64,000 nt of DNA from Vitreoscilla massiliensis (GCF_001457815.1 NZ_LN898219.1:165877-229876); one strand, 5' to 3'. Positions 8,681 through 17,108 are shown, counted from the stretch's first letter. Translations and numbers: made by a program. The notes: generated by a model from the sequence alone, not told the origin.

Positions 8681-9247
8681 ATGAAGTGGAACATACCCAT
8701 ATTGTTAACTTGGTTGCGCGTGTGGCTCATCCCCGTGTTCACCATCTTGTTTTATCTGCCCAGCGATTGGATTGATTACCATACCGTCAATTGGTTGGGG
8801 GCCATGATTTTTGCCATCGCCGCGGTGACCGATTGGTTCGATGGCTATTTGGCGCGCAAATGGAACCAAACCTCCAGCTTCGGCGCTTTCCTAGACCCAG
8901 TGGCGGACAAATTGATGGTGGCGGTGGCCTTAATCTTGTTGGTGAGCTTGGGTCGTACTTATGCATTTTGCGCGATGATTATTATTGGTCGTGAAATCAC
9001 CATTTCGGCTTTACGCGAATGGATGGCGCAATTGGGACGGCGCAACAATGTCGCTGTAGCCCAAATTGGCAAGTTCAAAACCGCCGCGCAAATGGCCGCG
9101 ATTGTATTGCTGCTCATAGGTTCTGAGAATTTTCACGGTTTGAATTTTATTTTAATCGGTAATATTTTAATGGGCATTGCGGTGATTTTGACTGTGTGGT
9201 CAATGTGTTACTATTTGAAGGTCGCTTTTGCCGATTTTAAAGAGTAG
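8681..9247 (+). CDS. pgsA: CDP-diacylglycerol--glycerol-3-phosphate 3-phosphatidyltransferase
   Basis: Inner-membrane enzyme that makes phosphatidylglycerophosphate, the precursor of phosphatidylglycerol and cardiolipin. The 188-residue protein has several membrane segments and the full CDP-alcohol phosphotransferase motif D-G-x2-A-R-x8-G-x3-D-x3-D (DGYLAR...GAFLDPVAD, about residues 52-76). It begins 13 bases after uvrC, as in many beta- and gammaproteobacteria, and is followed by the tRNA cluster. Confidence 0.96.
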   Translation: MKWNIPILLTWLRVWLIPVFTILFYLPSDWIDYHTVNWLGAMIFAIAAVTDWFDGYLARKWNQTSSFGAFLDPVADKLMVAVALILLVSLGRTYAFCAMIIIGREITISALREWMAQLGRRNNVAVAQIGKFKTAAQMAAIVLLLIGSENFHGLNFILIGNILMGIAVILTVWSMCYYLKVAFADFKE

Positions 9248-9266
9248 TTTTTTTTATGAAAAACGC

Positions 9267-9294
9267 TTGACGTCAGGATTATAAGCTTTATAAT
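9267..9294 (+). promoter_or_regulatory. Promoter of the tRNA cluster
   Basis: TTGACG (9267-9272), 16-base spacer, consensus TATAAT (9289-9294), about 40 bases before the first tRNA-Gly. Good match to sigma-70. Confidence 0.75.
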
Positions 9295-9334
9295 ACGCAT
9301 CTCTTTCAGGCAGCAGTGATTAACGAAAGCCTAA

Positions 9335-9410
9335 GCGGGAATAGCTCAGTTGGTAGAGCGCAACCTTGCCAAGGTTGAGGTCGCGAGTTCGAGACTCGTT
9401 TCCCGCTCCA
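9335..9410 (+). tRNA. tRNA-Gly (GCC), copy 1
   Basis: 76 bases including encoded CCA. Acceptor GCGGGAA / TTCCCGC, D-arm AGCTCAGTTGGTAGAGC, anticodon GCC in loop CTTGCCAAG, T-loop GTTCGAGAC. Identical to the three copies that follow. Confidence 0.97.
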
Positions 9411-9458
9411 TCGTAAGATTCAGCGAGGTGGGTTAAATGTTAATCAGTTGTGTGAAGT

Positions 9459-9534
9459 GCGGGAATAGCTCAGTTGGTAGAGCGCAACCTTGCCAAGGTT
9501 GAGGTCGCGAGTTCGAGACTCGTTTCCCGCTCCA
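9459..9534 (+). tRNA. tRNA-Gly (GCC), copy 2
   Basis: Identical to copy 1 over all 76 bases; separated from it by a 48-base unrelated spacer. Confidence 0.97.
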
Positions 9535-9563
9535 AAGATTTTAGCAGTATGCAGTTTAGTCAT

Positions 9564-9639
9564 GCGGGAATAGCTCAGTTGGTAGAGCGCAACCTTGCCA
9601 AGGTTGAGGTCGCGAGTTCGAGACTCGTTTCCCGCTCCA
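9564..9639 (+). tRNA. tRNA-Gly (GCC), copy 3
   Basis: Identical 76-base copy with encoded CCA; 29-base spacer before it. Confidence 0.97.
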
Positions 9640-9675
9640 CTGAATCTGAATACGCACGGCAATACCAAGTTTTAC

Positions 9676-9751
9676 GCGGGAATAGCTCAGTTGGTAGAGC
9701 GCAACCTTGCCAAGGTTGAGGTCGCGAGTTCGAGACTCGTTTCCCGCTCCA
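9676..9751 (+). tRNA. tRNA-Gly (GCC), copy 4
   Basis: Identical 76-base copy with encoded CCA; 36-base spacer before it. Last of the four-copy array. Confidence 0.97.
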
Positions 9752-9797
9752 AGTTGTAAATCTGATAGATAAAACCACATCTATTAAGATGCAGTAA

Positions 9798-9871
9798 GGC
9801 GGGATGGCAGAGTGGTTATGCAGCGGCCTGCAAAGCCGTGGACGCCGGTTCGATTCCGACTCCCGCCTCCA
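9798..9871 (+). tRNA. tRNA-Cys (GCA)
   Basis: 74 bases with encoded CCA. Acceptor GGCGGGA / TCCCGCC, anticodon GCA in loop CTGCAAA, T-loop TTCGATT. The T-stem has one mismatch. Confidence 0.94.
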
Positions 9872-9909
9872 GTTAGCAAACTGGTTTCAGTTCTTGAAAC
9901 CATATTTAT

Positions 9910-9984
9910 GGCGGGGGGGGAGAGGGACTATGCCACAGTTTGCAAAGCTGTGCAGGCCGGTTTAAATCCGCGCCCCCGCCTCCA
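9910..9984 (+). pseudogene. Degenerate tRNA-Cys-like copy
   Basis: 75 bases that still fold an acceptor stem (GGCGGGG / CCCCGCC), keep GCA in a 7-base anticodon loop and end in TCCA, but the D-arm is replaced by a G-rich run and the T-arm reads GGTTTAAATCC, losing the conserved TTC and the stem pairs. Probably a decayed duplicate of the tRNA-Cys 39 bases upstream. Confidence 0.7.
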
Positions 9985-9997
9985 GTTTTAAAGTGTT

Positions 9998-10087
9998 GCC
10001 CGGGTGGTGAAATAGGTAGACACAACGGACTTAAAATCCGTCGGCCCTAATACGGCCGTGCCGGTTCGATTCCGGCCCCGGGCACCA
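9998..10087 (+). tRNA. tRNA-Leu (TAA)
   Basis: 90 bases with long variable arm and encoded CCA; acceptor GCCCGGG / CCCGGGC, anticodon TAA in ACTTAAAAT. Its 3' 61 bases are part of the 65-bp prophage attachment core, so the intact gene has been rebuilt at attL. Confidence 0.95.
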
Positions 10088-10091
10088 TCAA
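10027..10091. repeat. attL, left copy of the 65-bp attachment core
   Basis: From GGACTTAAAATCCGTCGG through the tRNA-Leu 3' end to CACCATCAA, identical base for base to 42085-42149. Its first bases cover the anticodon arm. Confidence 0.93.
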
Positions 10092-10113
10092 AACATAGCA
10101 ATATCAATAGTTT

Positions 10114-10138
10114 AAGCCGCTTAAGTAAGCGGCTTTTT
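10114..10138. terminator. Terminator downstream of tRNA-Leu and of the integrase
   Basis: Perfect 10-bp stem AAGCCGCTTA / TAAGCGGCTT with a 2-base loop, then TTTG. On the minus strand it ends the integrase transcript; on the plus strand the tRNA transcript. Confidence 0.7.
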
Positions 10139-10156
10139 GTTTGCTTTTCTTCTTTG

Positions 10157-10189
10157 TTTTGTTCTACATTTTGCTTCTTGTTCTACATT
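10157..10189. promoter_or_regulatory. Putative integrase arm-type sites at attL
   Basis: Two direct copies of TTGTTCTACATT (within 10157-10170 and 10178-10189), 65-100 bases inside attL. Matching words occur near attR (41968-41981, and inverted at 42035-42050). Confidence 0.5.
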
Positions 10190-10198
10190 TCCCCTGTA

Positions 10199-11314
10199 TT
10201 AAGCCTTGTTTTGTAGTGAATTTGGTGTCACCAATTTGCCCAAACGGTGGCGAATATACTCACCTGTCATCAGTTGATTACTGTGGCCAAGTAGGTTTCT
10301 TGCGGCTTCAATTCCTGCATTTTCGTCGGCATCGGTTGCAGCTTTTGCGCGTAAATCTCTAAACTGAAAACTGTCTTTCGGTATGCCTGCTTTTTCACGC
10401 GCTCGATTCATACCACCACTAAGCATGTCATAAGTTAACGGCCGACCAGCCTCACGTTTCCGACCTTTGTTTACAAATAAATAATCATGGGTAACATTGC
10501 CACGTTCAACCAGTAAGGTTTCGACCAAGGCTTTTAAGTCGCCAGTCAAAGCAATGCGTACTTTGGTTTTAACTTTGTTTTGTTGAATCCACAACGCACC
10601 ATCTTGCAAGTCTGAAACCTTGATTTTCAAAACGTCTGCCACACGCTGGCCGATAAAATAAGCCACTAGCATCACATCTTTGATGTGTTCATCCGCAGCA
10701 TCAAACAGCTTCCAAAACAAATCATCGGTTACATACACATCGCGGCCCTGTTCTTTAAAGCCTCTGATACCCTTACATGGGTTTTCATTGGTTGTGTAAT
10801 CCCATTCTCGTGCCTTGTTGAAAATGTGAGAGAACAAAGCGCGCTCGCGGTTGGCCCTTGTCTGTGCAGTCTTGCCCCGCCAGTCCAAGTATTCACGAAT
10901 ATGAACGGGCTTGATTGAATCAATTGGGGCAGGGGGATTATCAAAGAATTTCAACAGCCAGCCCAATTCGGAAATATTGTCTTTTTGAGTGCGGGGTGCT
11001 TTGATCGGGATAACCTCTTTTAAATACCGGTCGGCCACCACTTTGAAAGTCGTGGCATCACTGATGCTTTTTTCCAAGCTGTCTTGGTTGTACTCACGTT
11101 CATACTCAGCATATTTTTTTAAAGCTTCCAAATAATTGCCGCCCAAAGCCAGCCATTTGCGCGGTTTGGTGCAAGTGTCATAATAAAAGTACACATTGCC
11201 TTTTAATGTGGTTTTGCTGCGCATGCGTGGCAATAAAGTTGGCTTTGTCATTGGGGGCAATCTGATGGTATTGGATGCTTTAAAATAATGATGCTGGATT
11301 TGTTCTACAACCAT
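10199..11314 (-). CDS. Prophage tyrosine recombinase (integrase)
   Basis: Catalyses site-specific integration into tRNA-Leu. The 371-residue frame shows an N-terminal arm-binding region, a SAM-like core-binding domain, and a catalytic domain with Arg in GQRVADVLKI, the second box RDLRAKAATD (the usual His of H-x-x-R is Arg, as in many P2-type integrases), LLGHSN and the nucleophile Tyr in GEYIRHR. It lies directly inside attL, reading toward it. The start is uncertain: ATG at 11314, or MTKPTLLPRM from 11251; neither has a well-spaced Shine-Dalgarno. Confidence 0.93.
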   Translation of the reverse strand: MVVEQIQHHYFKASNTIRLPPMTKPTLLPRMRSKTTLKGNVYFYYDTCTKPRKWLALGGNYLEALKKYAEYEREYNQDSLEKSISDATTFKVVADRYLKEVIPIKAPRTQKDNISELGWLLKFFDNPPAPIDSIKPVHIREYLDWRGKTAQTRANRERALFSHIFNKAREWDYTTNENPCKGIRGFKEQGRDVYVTDDLFWKLFDAADEHIKDVMLVAYFIGQRVADVLKIKVSDLQDGALWIQQNKVKTKVRIALTGDLKALVETLLVERGNVTHDYLFVNKGRKREAGRPLTYDMLSGGMNRAREKAGIPKDSFQFRDLRAKAATDADENAGIEAARNLLGHSNQLMTGEYIRHRLGKLVTPNSLQNKA

Positions 11315-11335
11315 AACCCCTATATAGGATTATGG

Positions 11336-11572
11336 TCACTTAATCACATTTGATTTCCACGCCGTGCGCGGTTTTTTACCTGCTGTACTAGCTGTCATGG
11401 TTCCGATGAATATGGCACGGGCCACAATCGGGCGGCCTGCGGCATTCGGTGTAAAAGGGATGCCTATTTCTGCCAAGCGTATTGCTTGATTTTTGTGGCG
11501 CTTGTATCCGGTCAATGTTTCCACCTCGTCAGCGGTCAAAAATAATGGCTCTATGGTTTCCATTGCTTTCAC
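11336..11572 (-). CDS. DUF4224 protein, likely excisionase-like
   Basis: A 78-residue basic protein with FLTADEVETLTGYKRHKNQ, the start of the DUF4224 domain, a small family often next to integrases of P2-type and related prophages and resembling a MerR-like winged helix. Position between integrase and the early genes suggests a recombination directionality role; that is inference. AAAGGAGG precedes the ATG. The next gene ends six bases upstream. Confidence 0.75.
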   Translation of the reverse strand: MKAMETIEPLFLTADEVETLTGYKRHKNQAIRLAEIGIPFTPNAAGRPIVARAIFIGTMTASTAGKKPRTAWKSNVIK

Positions 11573-11578
11573 CTCCTT

Positions 11579-12412
11579 TTAATCAGCACAAAAACAGTCG
11601 GCAAGGTCTTCGCGCTCATATCCGAAAAAATCCACTTGCTTGATTGCAAATTGTTTTAACTGCTGATAATTAGGAGCATCTTTTCTGAAAGTAGCCCCAA
11701 TGCTTTGCTCCTGCTCAATCCACCAGTTGGCAATTTCAGGATGTTCCGCCATCAATCTAATTCGCTTGTATTCACCTTTTAAAAAGCATAAGTCACAATT
11801 GCCATGATCGGTAACGCCATTATTGTTTGGCAACTCCAAATCAAAAGCTTGTGATTGCCAAAATTCACTTACCTCTCTTTTAGTGATTGATAACTGTGCC
11901 AGCGGCGCAAAGCGTTCAAACTTCTCTTTGTTGTTTGCCAGTTTTTTTACCCTTGACATTTCGTCCGCGCGAAACCCAATTGCAACATTCCATTCCGTCC
12001 AGCTTAAGATTTGTTCACAATAAAATTGAATGGGTCGAATTTTCATGTCTATAGTGCAAAAGCGTGTTACTGGATTTGGCAGGTAACTGCGCATCTTAAT
12101 CAGATCGGCAAATGGTTGTCCGTCTCTTGATGCCGTTTCATATGACACTTGTTTCCAGCGCTGTTTTGGTTTATCACCTTCGTCGCATTTAAATTCTAAC
12201 CAGACAATTTCAATCCCCCAATTCACTGCACAATCGTTCACAAACTTCAGTGTGTTGGGATGTTCTTTCCCCGTGTTTGCAAATACCACTTTGTAATTGG
12301 TAGGTAGCGTGCCACCGTTGGCATCAATAAACATTTTCAACATAAGGCCGCTAGTGCGCCCGCCGCTAAAGCTGATTAATACGTTTTCTTCTGTAATAAA
12401 TGAGCTGCTCAT
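11579..12412 (-). CDS. PAPS-reductase-like (adenine nucleotide alpha-hydrolase superfamily) phage protein
   Basis: A 277-residue protein with the PP-loop SFSGGRTSG at residues 14-22, which binds ATP or an adenylylated substrate, and Cys-containing pairs CDLCFLKG in the middle and DCFCAD at the extreme C terminus, suggesting an iron-sulfur cluster or redox centre. This family includes assimilatory PAPS reductase and DndC of DNA phosphorothioation, but no dnd partners are here. In phages its role is unknown; nucleic-acid modification is a guess. It lies between the excisionase-like gene and the replication gene, ten bases after the latter. Confidence 0.75.
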   Translation of the reverse strand: MSSSFITEENVLISFSGGRTSGLMLKMFIDANGGTLPTNYKVVFANTGKEHPNTLKFVNDCAVNWGIEIVWLEFKCDEGDKPKQRWKQVSYETASRDGQPFADLIKMRSYLPNPVTRFCTIDMKIRPIQFYCEQILSWTEWNVAIGFRADEMSRVKKLANNKEKFERFAPLAQLSITKREVSEFWQSQAFDLELPNNNGVTDHGNCDLCFLKGEYKRIRLMAEHPEIANWWIEQEQSIGATFRKDAPNYQQLKQFAIKQVDFFGYEREDLADCFCAD

Positions 12413-12421
12413 ATTTTCACC

Positions 12422-14995
12422 TCACTGCATTTGGCGCGATTGCATGCGCGCGATTAGGTTGCGGGTTTCTTGTAACTGGTCGGCCAGCGTGTGGCTCTTG
12501 GTGCGGCGGCGTTTTTCGGCCTGCGCTTGGGTGTATTCGGCCTGTAATTCGGCCACAGTTGGTGTGGTTTCTTCTTGTTTGGCATTGATTGCTGCAATGC
12601 CTTGGCGGCTCAGGTCAATGTTGCGGCCCGCGCGGCGCATCATGCGGGCGATTGGGTCTACTGCATCGGCGTATGCCTGTGCTTCAATGTCGGCAATTTC
12701 GTTTTTCAGGCGGTCAATTTCCACTTGAGTGCGGGCCATATCAAATTCAGCAATGTGAATGTCCACAGGTTTCAGTGATTCTTTGAATATGCGCACTTCT
12801 TGTTTGGCTGCATTTTTGAAGTGTTCAAACGATTCATACTTATTCAAAAGTGCGGTTTCGCCCATTTCTACCATTGCATCGGCATACATCAAAACAGCAG
12901 CGGCATTGTTTATATTTTCATAATCAATCACTTGGCTGTTTTTCATCACCCATTCAACCAATTCACTGATTTGGTCTTTGTTGAAATGGCGGCGGTTTTC
13001 CTTGTTTTCGGTCACGATCGCCGCAGCAAGCTGGTCAGTGAAATGTTTTTGGTTGTTTCTGTGATTCGTAGAGTTATTGACACGAGTCCAAGCGGGGCTA
13101 ACGCCCCCCTCAAAACCCAAAACCTCCGCGCTGATTGGCGCTTGCTTCTGGCCGACCATCGTCCAAACGTGATGGCGGCTGTAAAGCAACTCACCCGTGG
13201 CCACGGCATACACGCCTTGGGTTTCTTTGGCGCGAGGCTCTCCATAGGCATTGGTGCCGTCCATGTCTTCTTTGTACAGCTTAATCGGGCGGTCTTTGTT
13301 CGATAGGGAAATGCCGCCCATCAACATGGTGAATTTGCCCCAGTCGCCCTTATCCGCAGCAGCGGCCGCACGTTCAATGATGTCACCCTCTTCATAGCCA
13401 CTGATGCGCAGGCGGCGCAATTCACGCCATACGCTCACTGGCGCACCTCCAAACTGTTGAAACTGACGTATGCCCCAAGCCGATGCCCAAGCATCAACAC
13501 GCACGGCCGCATCCACCGCGCTCATGTAGTCAGCCGATTCATAATCGCCACCAATGGAATCACCCGCATTGTTCTTGCCATCAATGTTTTTAGAAATGTA
13601 TTTGGCGATGTAACCCACTGCGGAGCCTGCATCCAAATCCAATTCTTTGAATAGAACCCGCGCACGAACCTGATGAAACAGCTTGTAATCGGCATTCTTC
13701 CACACATCAGCCTCAACTTTTTGGCGGTCAACAAACGACTGTAAAGTGGGCTTTTTGTCGCCATTGGCTTTGGCTTGCTGGCAATGAAACTCCCATTGCA
13801 CGCGCGCCTTGGCTTTGGCCTCTTTGCGGGTTTCTTGGTAAAACAGTTTCAATTCACGGCGGTCTTCACGGCAGCCATGTAAGGCCATGATTTGTCGAAA
13901 GCGAGCGCGGTGCTCTTTGGGCATGAAAAACAGGCCATGCCAATGCGGACACCCATCATGGTGTGGCTCCGTCACTCGAAAGCCATATATCTTGATGTGC
14001 TCACGCCCTAAGTGAGAACCGATGCGACCCCAAACTTCATTTAAATATGCCTGCGCCTCTGTAGGGGTAGACCCGTCAAACTTGCCATTTTTGCGGCCAC
14101 GGGCTGCGCTGTGAACATGAAAGCGGCTAGGGCAAGTCAAGGTAATGAATTCGCACACATGGCCCAACTCTTGCGCCATGTGTTCAAAACCCGCAAGGCG
14201 CACCATCAATTCCGCGCGGCGCACCGCAGGATTGGCAATCGAGCCTGCTACCACTTCATCCAATTGGAATTCTTCACCCAATTCATTAACGATGGTTTTC
14301 ATGGCTAACATGGCTTGGTTGCGGGCTTTTTGCTCGATACGACGGCGCACTTGCTCATTGCTCACATACAATTGATTGTTGCGATGAACAAAGCCCAAAT
14401 GGTTGCGGATGATGGTTTCCAGCTCACGCGCTGCCATGCAGCGCATTTTTCTCACCCAAAATGCACCCGATAACAGACGAGCAACAATGCTATCAGGCGT
14501 GTGCAAACGGTTTTTAAAATATTTGTTGGGCAAATCAGATGGCATTTGAGCCAGCAGTGCAGCCAGCTCCTCAACACCGTGGTGGTGGTACTTTTTTTTG
14601 ATGAAAGCGTGCAACACATCAATGTATTGATTCGCCACAGTAAATAGCACAGCAAAATCAGACTGATTCAGTTTTGTCCAAAATTGGACGTGCTCACTGT
14701 AAAAACGATTGAATTTCAAAGCCAAGGCACGGCCATATTCAATGATGTCGCCATCGCTGGCAGAAATGTCAAACGGCAAAGTGCTGTTGGCAAATGACTG
14801 TGAAATGTCTTTCAACCATTTGTCAGCAACAGGATGCTTTAATTGATTGCGGGCATCGTGATACCAATCGTCCGCCTTATTTGCTAACTTCAACCATGTA
14901 TTGCGCGCCAAGCCCGCCAAACTGGCAGGCAACACGGCAAGCATGTCGTCAGCCAGTAGGCTAGTGTCGGTGATTTCTCTGGCGTAGGTTTGCAT
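12422..14995 (-). CDS. P2 gpA-type replication endonuclease
   Basis: Initiates rolling-circle replication by nicking the phage origin in cis. The 857-residue product has the HUH metal site PHHDGCPHWHGLFF (about residues 339-352) and the two-tyrosine active-site helix in YIAKYISKN (about 462-470), as in P2 gpA. The C-terminal ~130 residues are coiled coil. A DUS-like word lies at about 12536. In P2 the origin is inside gene A; I cannot locate it here. Follows ssb by 12 bases. Confidence 0.92.
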   Translation of the reverse strand: MQTYAREITDTSLLADDMLAVLPASLAGLARNTWLKLANKADDWYHDARNQLKHPVADKWLKDISQSFANSTLPFDISASDGDIIEYGRALALKFNRFYSEHVQFWTKLNQSDFAVLFTVANQYIDVLHAFIKKKYHHHGVEELAALLAQMPSDLPNKYFKNRLHTPDSIVARLLSGAFWVRKMRCMAARELETIIRNHLGFVHRNNQLYVSNEQVRRRIEQKARNQAMLAMKTIVNELGEEFQLDEVVAGSIANPAVRRAELMVRLAGFEHMAQELGHVCEFITLTCPSRFHVHSAARGRKNGKFDGSTPTEAQAYLNEVWGRIGSHLGREHIKIYGFRVTEPHHDGCPHWHGLFFMPKEHRARFRQIMALHGCREDRRELKLFYQETRKEAKAKARVQWEFHCQQAKANGDKKPTLQSFVDRQKVEADVWKNADYKLFHQVRARVLFKELDLDAGSAVGYIAKYISKNIDGKNNAGDSIGGDYESADYMSAVDAAVRVDAWASAWGIRQFQQFGGAPVSVWRELRRLRISGYEEGDIIERAAAAADKGDWGKFTMLMGGISLSNKDRPIKLYKEDMDGTNAYGEPRAKETQGVYAVATGELLYSRHHVWTMVGQKQAPISAEVLGFEGGVSPAWTRVNNSTNHRNNQKHFTDQLAAAIVTENKENRRHFNKDQISELVEWVMKNSQVIDYENINNAAAVLMYADAMVEMGETALLNKYESFEHFKNAAKQEVRIFKESLKPVDIHIAEFDMARTQVEIDRLKNEIADIEAQAYADAVDPIARMMRRAGRNIDLSRQGIAAINAKQEETTPTVAELQAEYTQAQAEKRRRTKSHTLADQLQETRNLIARMQSRQMQ

Positions 14996-15007
14996 GTTTT
15001 GGTTTCT

Positions 15008-15481
15008 TTAAAATGGAATGTCGTCTTCTAAATCGCCTACAACTTTGGTTGATGGTGCGCGGCCTGTGCCTTTGGCTTGCGCGTACTGATTGGCGGCGGG
15101 CTTGGCGGGCGGGGCAGGCTTGGTGGCGCTGGCATCGGCTTGCGTGGCCTCTTGCTTACTGCCCAGCATTTTCAATTCATTGCCGATGATTTCGTATGCA
15201 GTGCGCTCGATGCCGTCTTTGCCTGTGTACTTGCGCGATTGGATGCGGCCCTCGATGTACACTTGGCTGCCTTTTTTCAGGTACTGGCCTGCGATTTCAG
15301 CCAAGCGGCGGTACAGGGTGACGTTGTGCCACTCGGTGCGCTCTTGGCGCTCACCGTTGCGGTCTTTCCATTGTTCACTGGTGGCGATACCGAAATTGGC
15401 CACAGCTTCGCCGTTGGGCAAGTAGCGCACTTCGGGGTCGCGCCCCAAGCGGCCGACCAAAATAACTTTGTTCACACTCAT
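15008..15481 (-). CDS. ssb: Single-stranded DNA-binding protein
   Basis: Coats single-stranded DNA during phage replication. The 157-residue protein has a full OB fold (SVNKVILVGRLGRDPEVRY at the start, YIEGRIQSRKYTGKDG in the middle), a disordered Ala/Pro/Gln linker and the acidic DDIPF tail that binds host replication and repair proteins. It is a phage copy; the host gene should be elsewhere. Its ATG overlaps the stop of the previous ORF by four bases. Confidence 0.95.
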   Translation of the reverse strand: MSVNKVILVGRLGRDPEVRYLPNGEAVANFGIATSEQWKDRNGERQERTEWHNVTLYRRLAEIAGQYLKKGSQVYIEGRIQSRKYTGKDGIERTAYEIIGNELKMLGSKQEATQADASATKPAPPAKPAANQYAQAKGTGRAPSTKVVGDLEDDIPF

Positions 15482-15816
15482 GCCGTCAGCTCCGCTTGCG
15501 CGGCCGCCAATGCCACTTGTTCTTCGGCAATTTCTTCACACGCTGCGGCTTTCATTCTTGCCAGGCGGGTGATTTCGGCTGCATCGTTGCCATTGGCACG
15601 GGTTTCTTTTACTGCCAAGTCGATGCTGTTTAAACGGGCTTGTAACGCCACAATGCGGTTGCTGCTGTAAGAAATACGGCCTTTGGCTTGAGCGCGTTTG
15701 ATGCCTTGAGCCAATGCCGCAAGCGGCGCTAAAAAGTGCAAGGCCAAGCCAATCAAAGCCGCCAACACTATGGCAAATGAATTTACAGGCCGCTTGTTAA
15801 TGGTTGCTGTACGCAT
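15478..15816 (-). CDS. Small phage membrane protein, unknown
   Basis: 112 residues, not recognised. Residues about 12-37 form one hydrophobic segment (SFAIVLAALIGLALHFLAPL), followed by a basic patch and an Ala/Glu-rich helix that is likely coiled coil. A DUS-like word (15782-15795) lies in the first codons. It is packed between ssb (ATGA overlap) and the next ORF (two-base gap), so it belongs to the early operon. Confidence 0.65.
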   Translation of the reverse strand: MRTATINKRPVNSFAIVLAALIGLALHFLAPLAALAQGIKRAQAKGRISYSSNRIVALQARLNSIDLAVKETRANGNDAAEITRLARMKAAACEEIAEEQVALAAAQAELTA

Positions 15817-15818
15817 GG

Positions 15819-16202
15819 TTATCTCCCGTCGATTTGAACAGTCAATTGCAAAGGCTTCTCAGGCGTGTGCAATGAACCTTGGTAAACAAAATGTGACAAG
15901 CTTTGGCTTGTTGACGTGATGCCCAAAGGCAATTCATCAAAGAAGCGTTTTAACTTTCTGCCCACCGTGGCCATGTCCTCGATGTCCACAATCAAATGCA
16001 GCCATGGGGCTGGCCAGTTCATGAGCGGCTCAATGGCGATTTGGGCATGGTTTTCGTGTGCAAACACATTCAAAGCCGCAATCAATTCAGCATGTCGGTT
16101 GTAAAAATAAGAACGCTCGGCCAGTTCAGCGATGGCCTTGCCTTGCAAGCGGTGGAAGGTTTGTAAGGCTTGCAGTTTGTTTTCTGTGCTTAGGATTTCC
16201 AT
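15819..16202 (-). CDS. Phage early-operon hypothetical protein
   Basis: 127 residues, not recognised. N-terminal helix (ENKLQALQTFHRLQGKAIAELAERS), then a mixed region with PLMNWPAPWLHLIVDIED. Soluble, near neutral. The stop of the upstream gene abuts its start, showing tight early-operon packing. Confidence 0.6.
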   Translation of the reverse strand: MEILSTENKLQALQTFHRLQGKAIAELAERSYFYNRHAELIAALNVFAHENHAQIAIEPLMNWPAPWLHLIVDIEDMATVGRKLKRFFDELPLGITSTSQSLSHFVYQGSLHTPEKPLQLTVQIDGR

Positions 16203-16724
16203 TTAAGCGGCCTCTTTCTGTTTTTGAATCTGTTTCGATTGGTAGTAAGCGTTGGTTTTTTCTTGGCTGTTTTCCAAATGCTGGCGATGGTTCTGCATTT
16301 CTTTGTATTGGCTAGCGCCGCCTTTGTTGTCGATGACGGCCTGCACGCCGCGCGCGTGGGCGATTTGGTGCAGGATGCGGATGCGGTCTTGCACTTCGCC
16401 CAGCATGTCGCCTGCGGCATAAGCATTGAGTGTTGATAATCCTAAATTCCATACTGCGTTTTCTGTGTTAATCATGTCTGTGAGTTTGGCTATCTCATAC
16501 AGTGCGGCCTGTATCAGCGTTAATGCCTCATTTTGGGCAGGCGTGTACAACTTGGTGTCGGCAATTACTTTTGCGGCCGCTTGTTGGGCTTCGTGCTGCA
16601 AAACCTTGTCTATGCTGCGCAATGGCTCGCTCACCAACTCTTGTTTTTTATGCGCTTCAATGTTCGCCAAAATGGTGTTGACCATTGGGTGCTGCGGTTT
16701 GGTTTGTAATTGATTTGTTTGCAT
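16203..16724 (-). CDS. Phage early-operon hypothetical protein
   Basis: 173 residues, mostly alpha-helical by composition, not recognised. Gln/Lys/Ala-rich at both ends (the last 40 residues resemble coiled coil). Lies between the activator-like gene and the 127-residue ORF in one operon direction. A DUS-like word lies at 16504-16513. Confidence 0.6.
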   Translation of the reverse strand: MQTNQLQTKPQHPMVNTILANIEAHKKQELVSEPLRSIDKVLQHEAQQAAAKVIADTKLYTPAQNEALTLIQAALYEIAKLTDMINTENAVWNLGLSTLNAYAAGDMLGEVQDRIRILHQIAHARGVQAVIDNKGGASQYKEMQNHRQHLENSQEKTNAYYQSKQIQKQKEAA

Positions 16725-16793
16725 TTTTTAAATCCCTTTCGTTTCAGTAGGGTGCAAAAAACCACGCTTGCGCGTTTTGGTGGCGAGCGGGGT

Positions 16794-17108
16794 TTAAAAC
16801 AATTCGGTGGATTCGTTGGTTTGGCGCGGTGACAACAGCTTTTCTTTTTCCAGTGGTGGCGGCAAATTATCGTTTTGCACGTTGGCTGGATGTGGCAAAG
16901 TCACGGTGCGGGTGATTTCAGACGTTTGCACGCCGCTCCAGCCGCAGCGTTCATCAGAGCAGCGCAACCATGTTTCGCGGGTAACTTTGCTGATTTGGTA
17001 GCTGTTGGAAACAAAACACACCGCACCGCAATTGGGGCAGTAGTTTTGCGCCCGCATGGCCAAGCCGCCGCGCTTAATCACTTGTGACTTTGCGTGTTGG
17101 TTAGCCAT
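16794..17108 (-). CDS. Ogr/Delta-type zinc-finger late transcription activator
   Basis: In P2 and P4, Ogr and Delta recruit RNA polymerase to the late promoters. The 104-residue product has CPNCGAVC (residues about 24-31) and a second Cys pair C-x4-C in LRCSDERCGWSG, the four-cysteine pattern of the family. I start it at the ATG at 17108, which overlaps the upstream stop as ATGGCTAA and has GGTGAG before it; a longer frame exists to 17132. It sits in the early operon, unlike P2 where ogr lies after gene D. Its likely targets are the repeated elements at 27273, 31889 and 38751. Confidence 0.75.
   Translation of the reverse strand: MANQHAKSQVIKRGGLAMRAQNYCPNCGAVCFVSNSYQISKVTRETWLRCSDERCGWSGVQTSEITRTVTLPHPANVQNDNLPPPLEKEKLLSPRQTNESTELF

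Noticed and set aside
9444..9780. Open frames across the tRNA-Gly array
   Set aside because: They arise because the identical tRNA genes lack stops; they are not proteins.
11579..12412. DNA phosphorothioation (dnd) system
   Set aside because: Only a PP-loop protein is present; no DndA, DndB, DndD or DndE neighbours.
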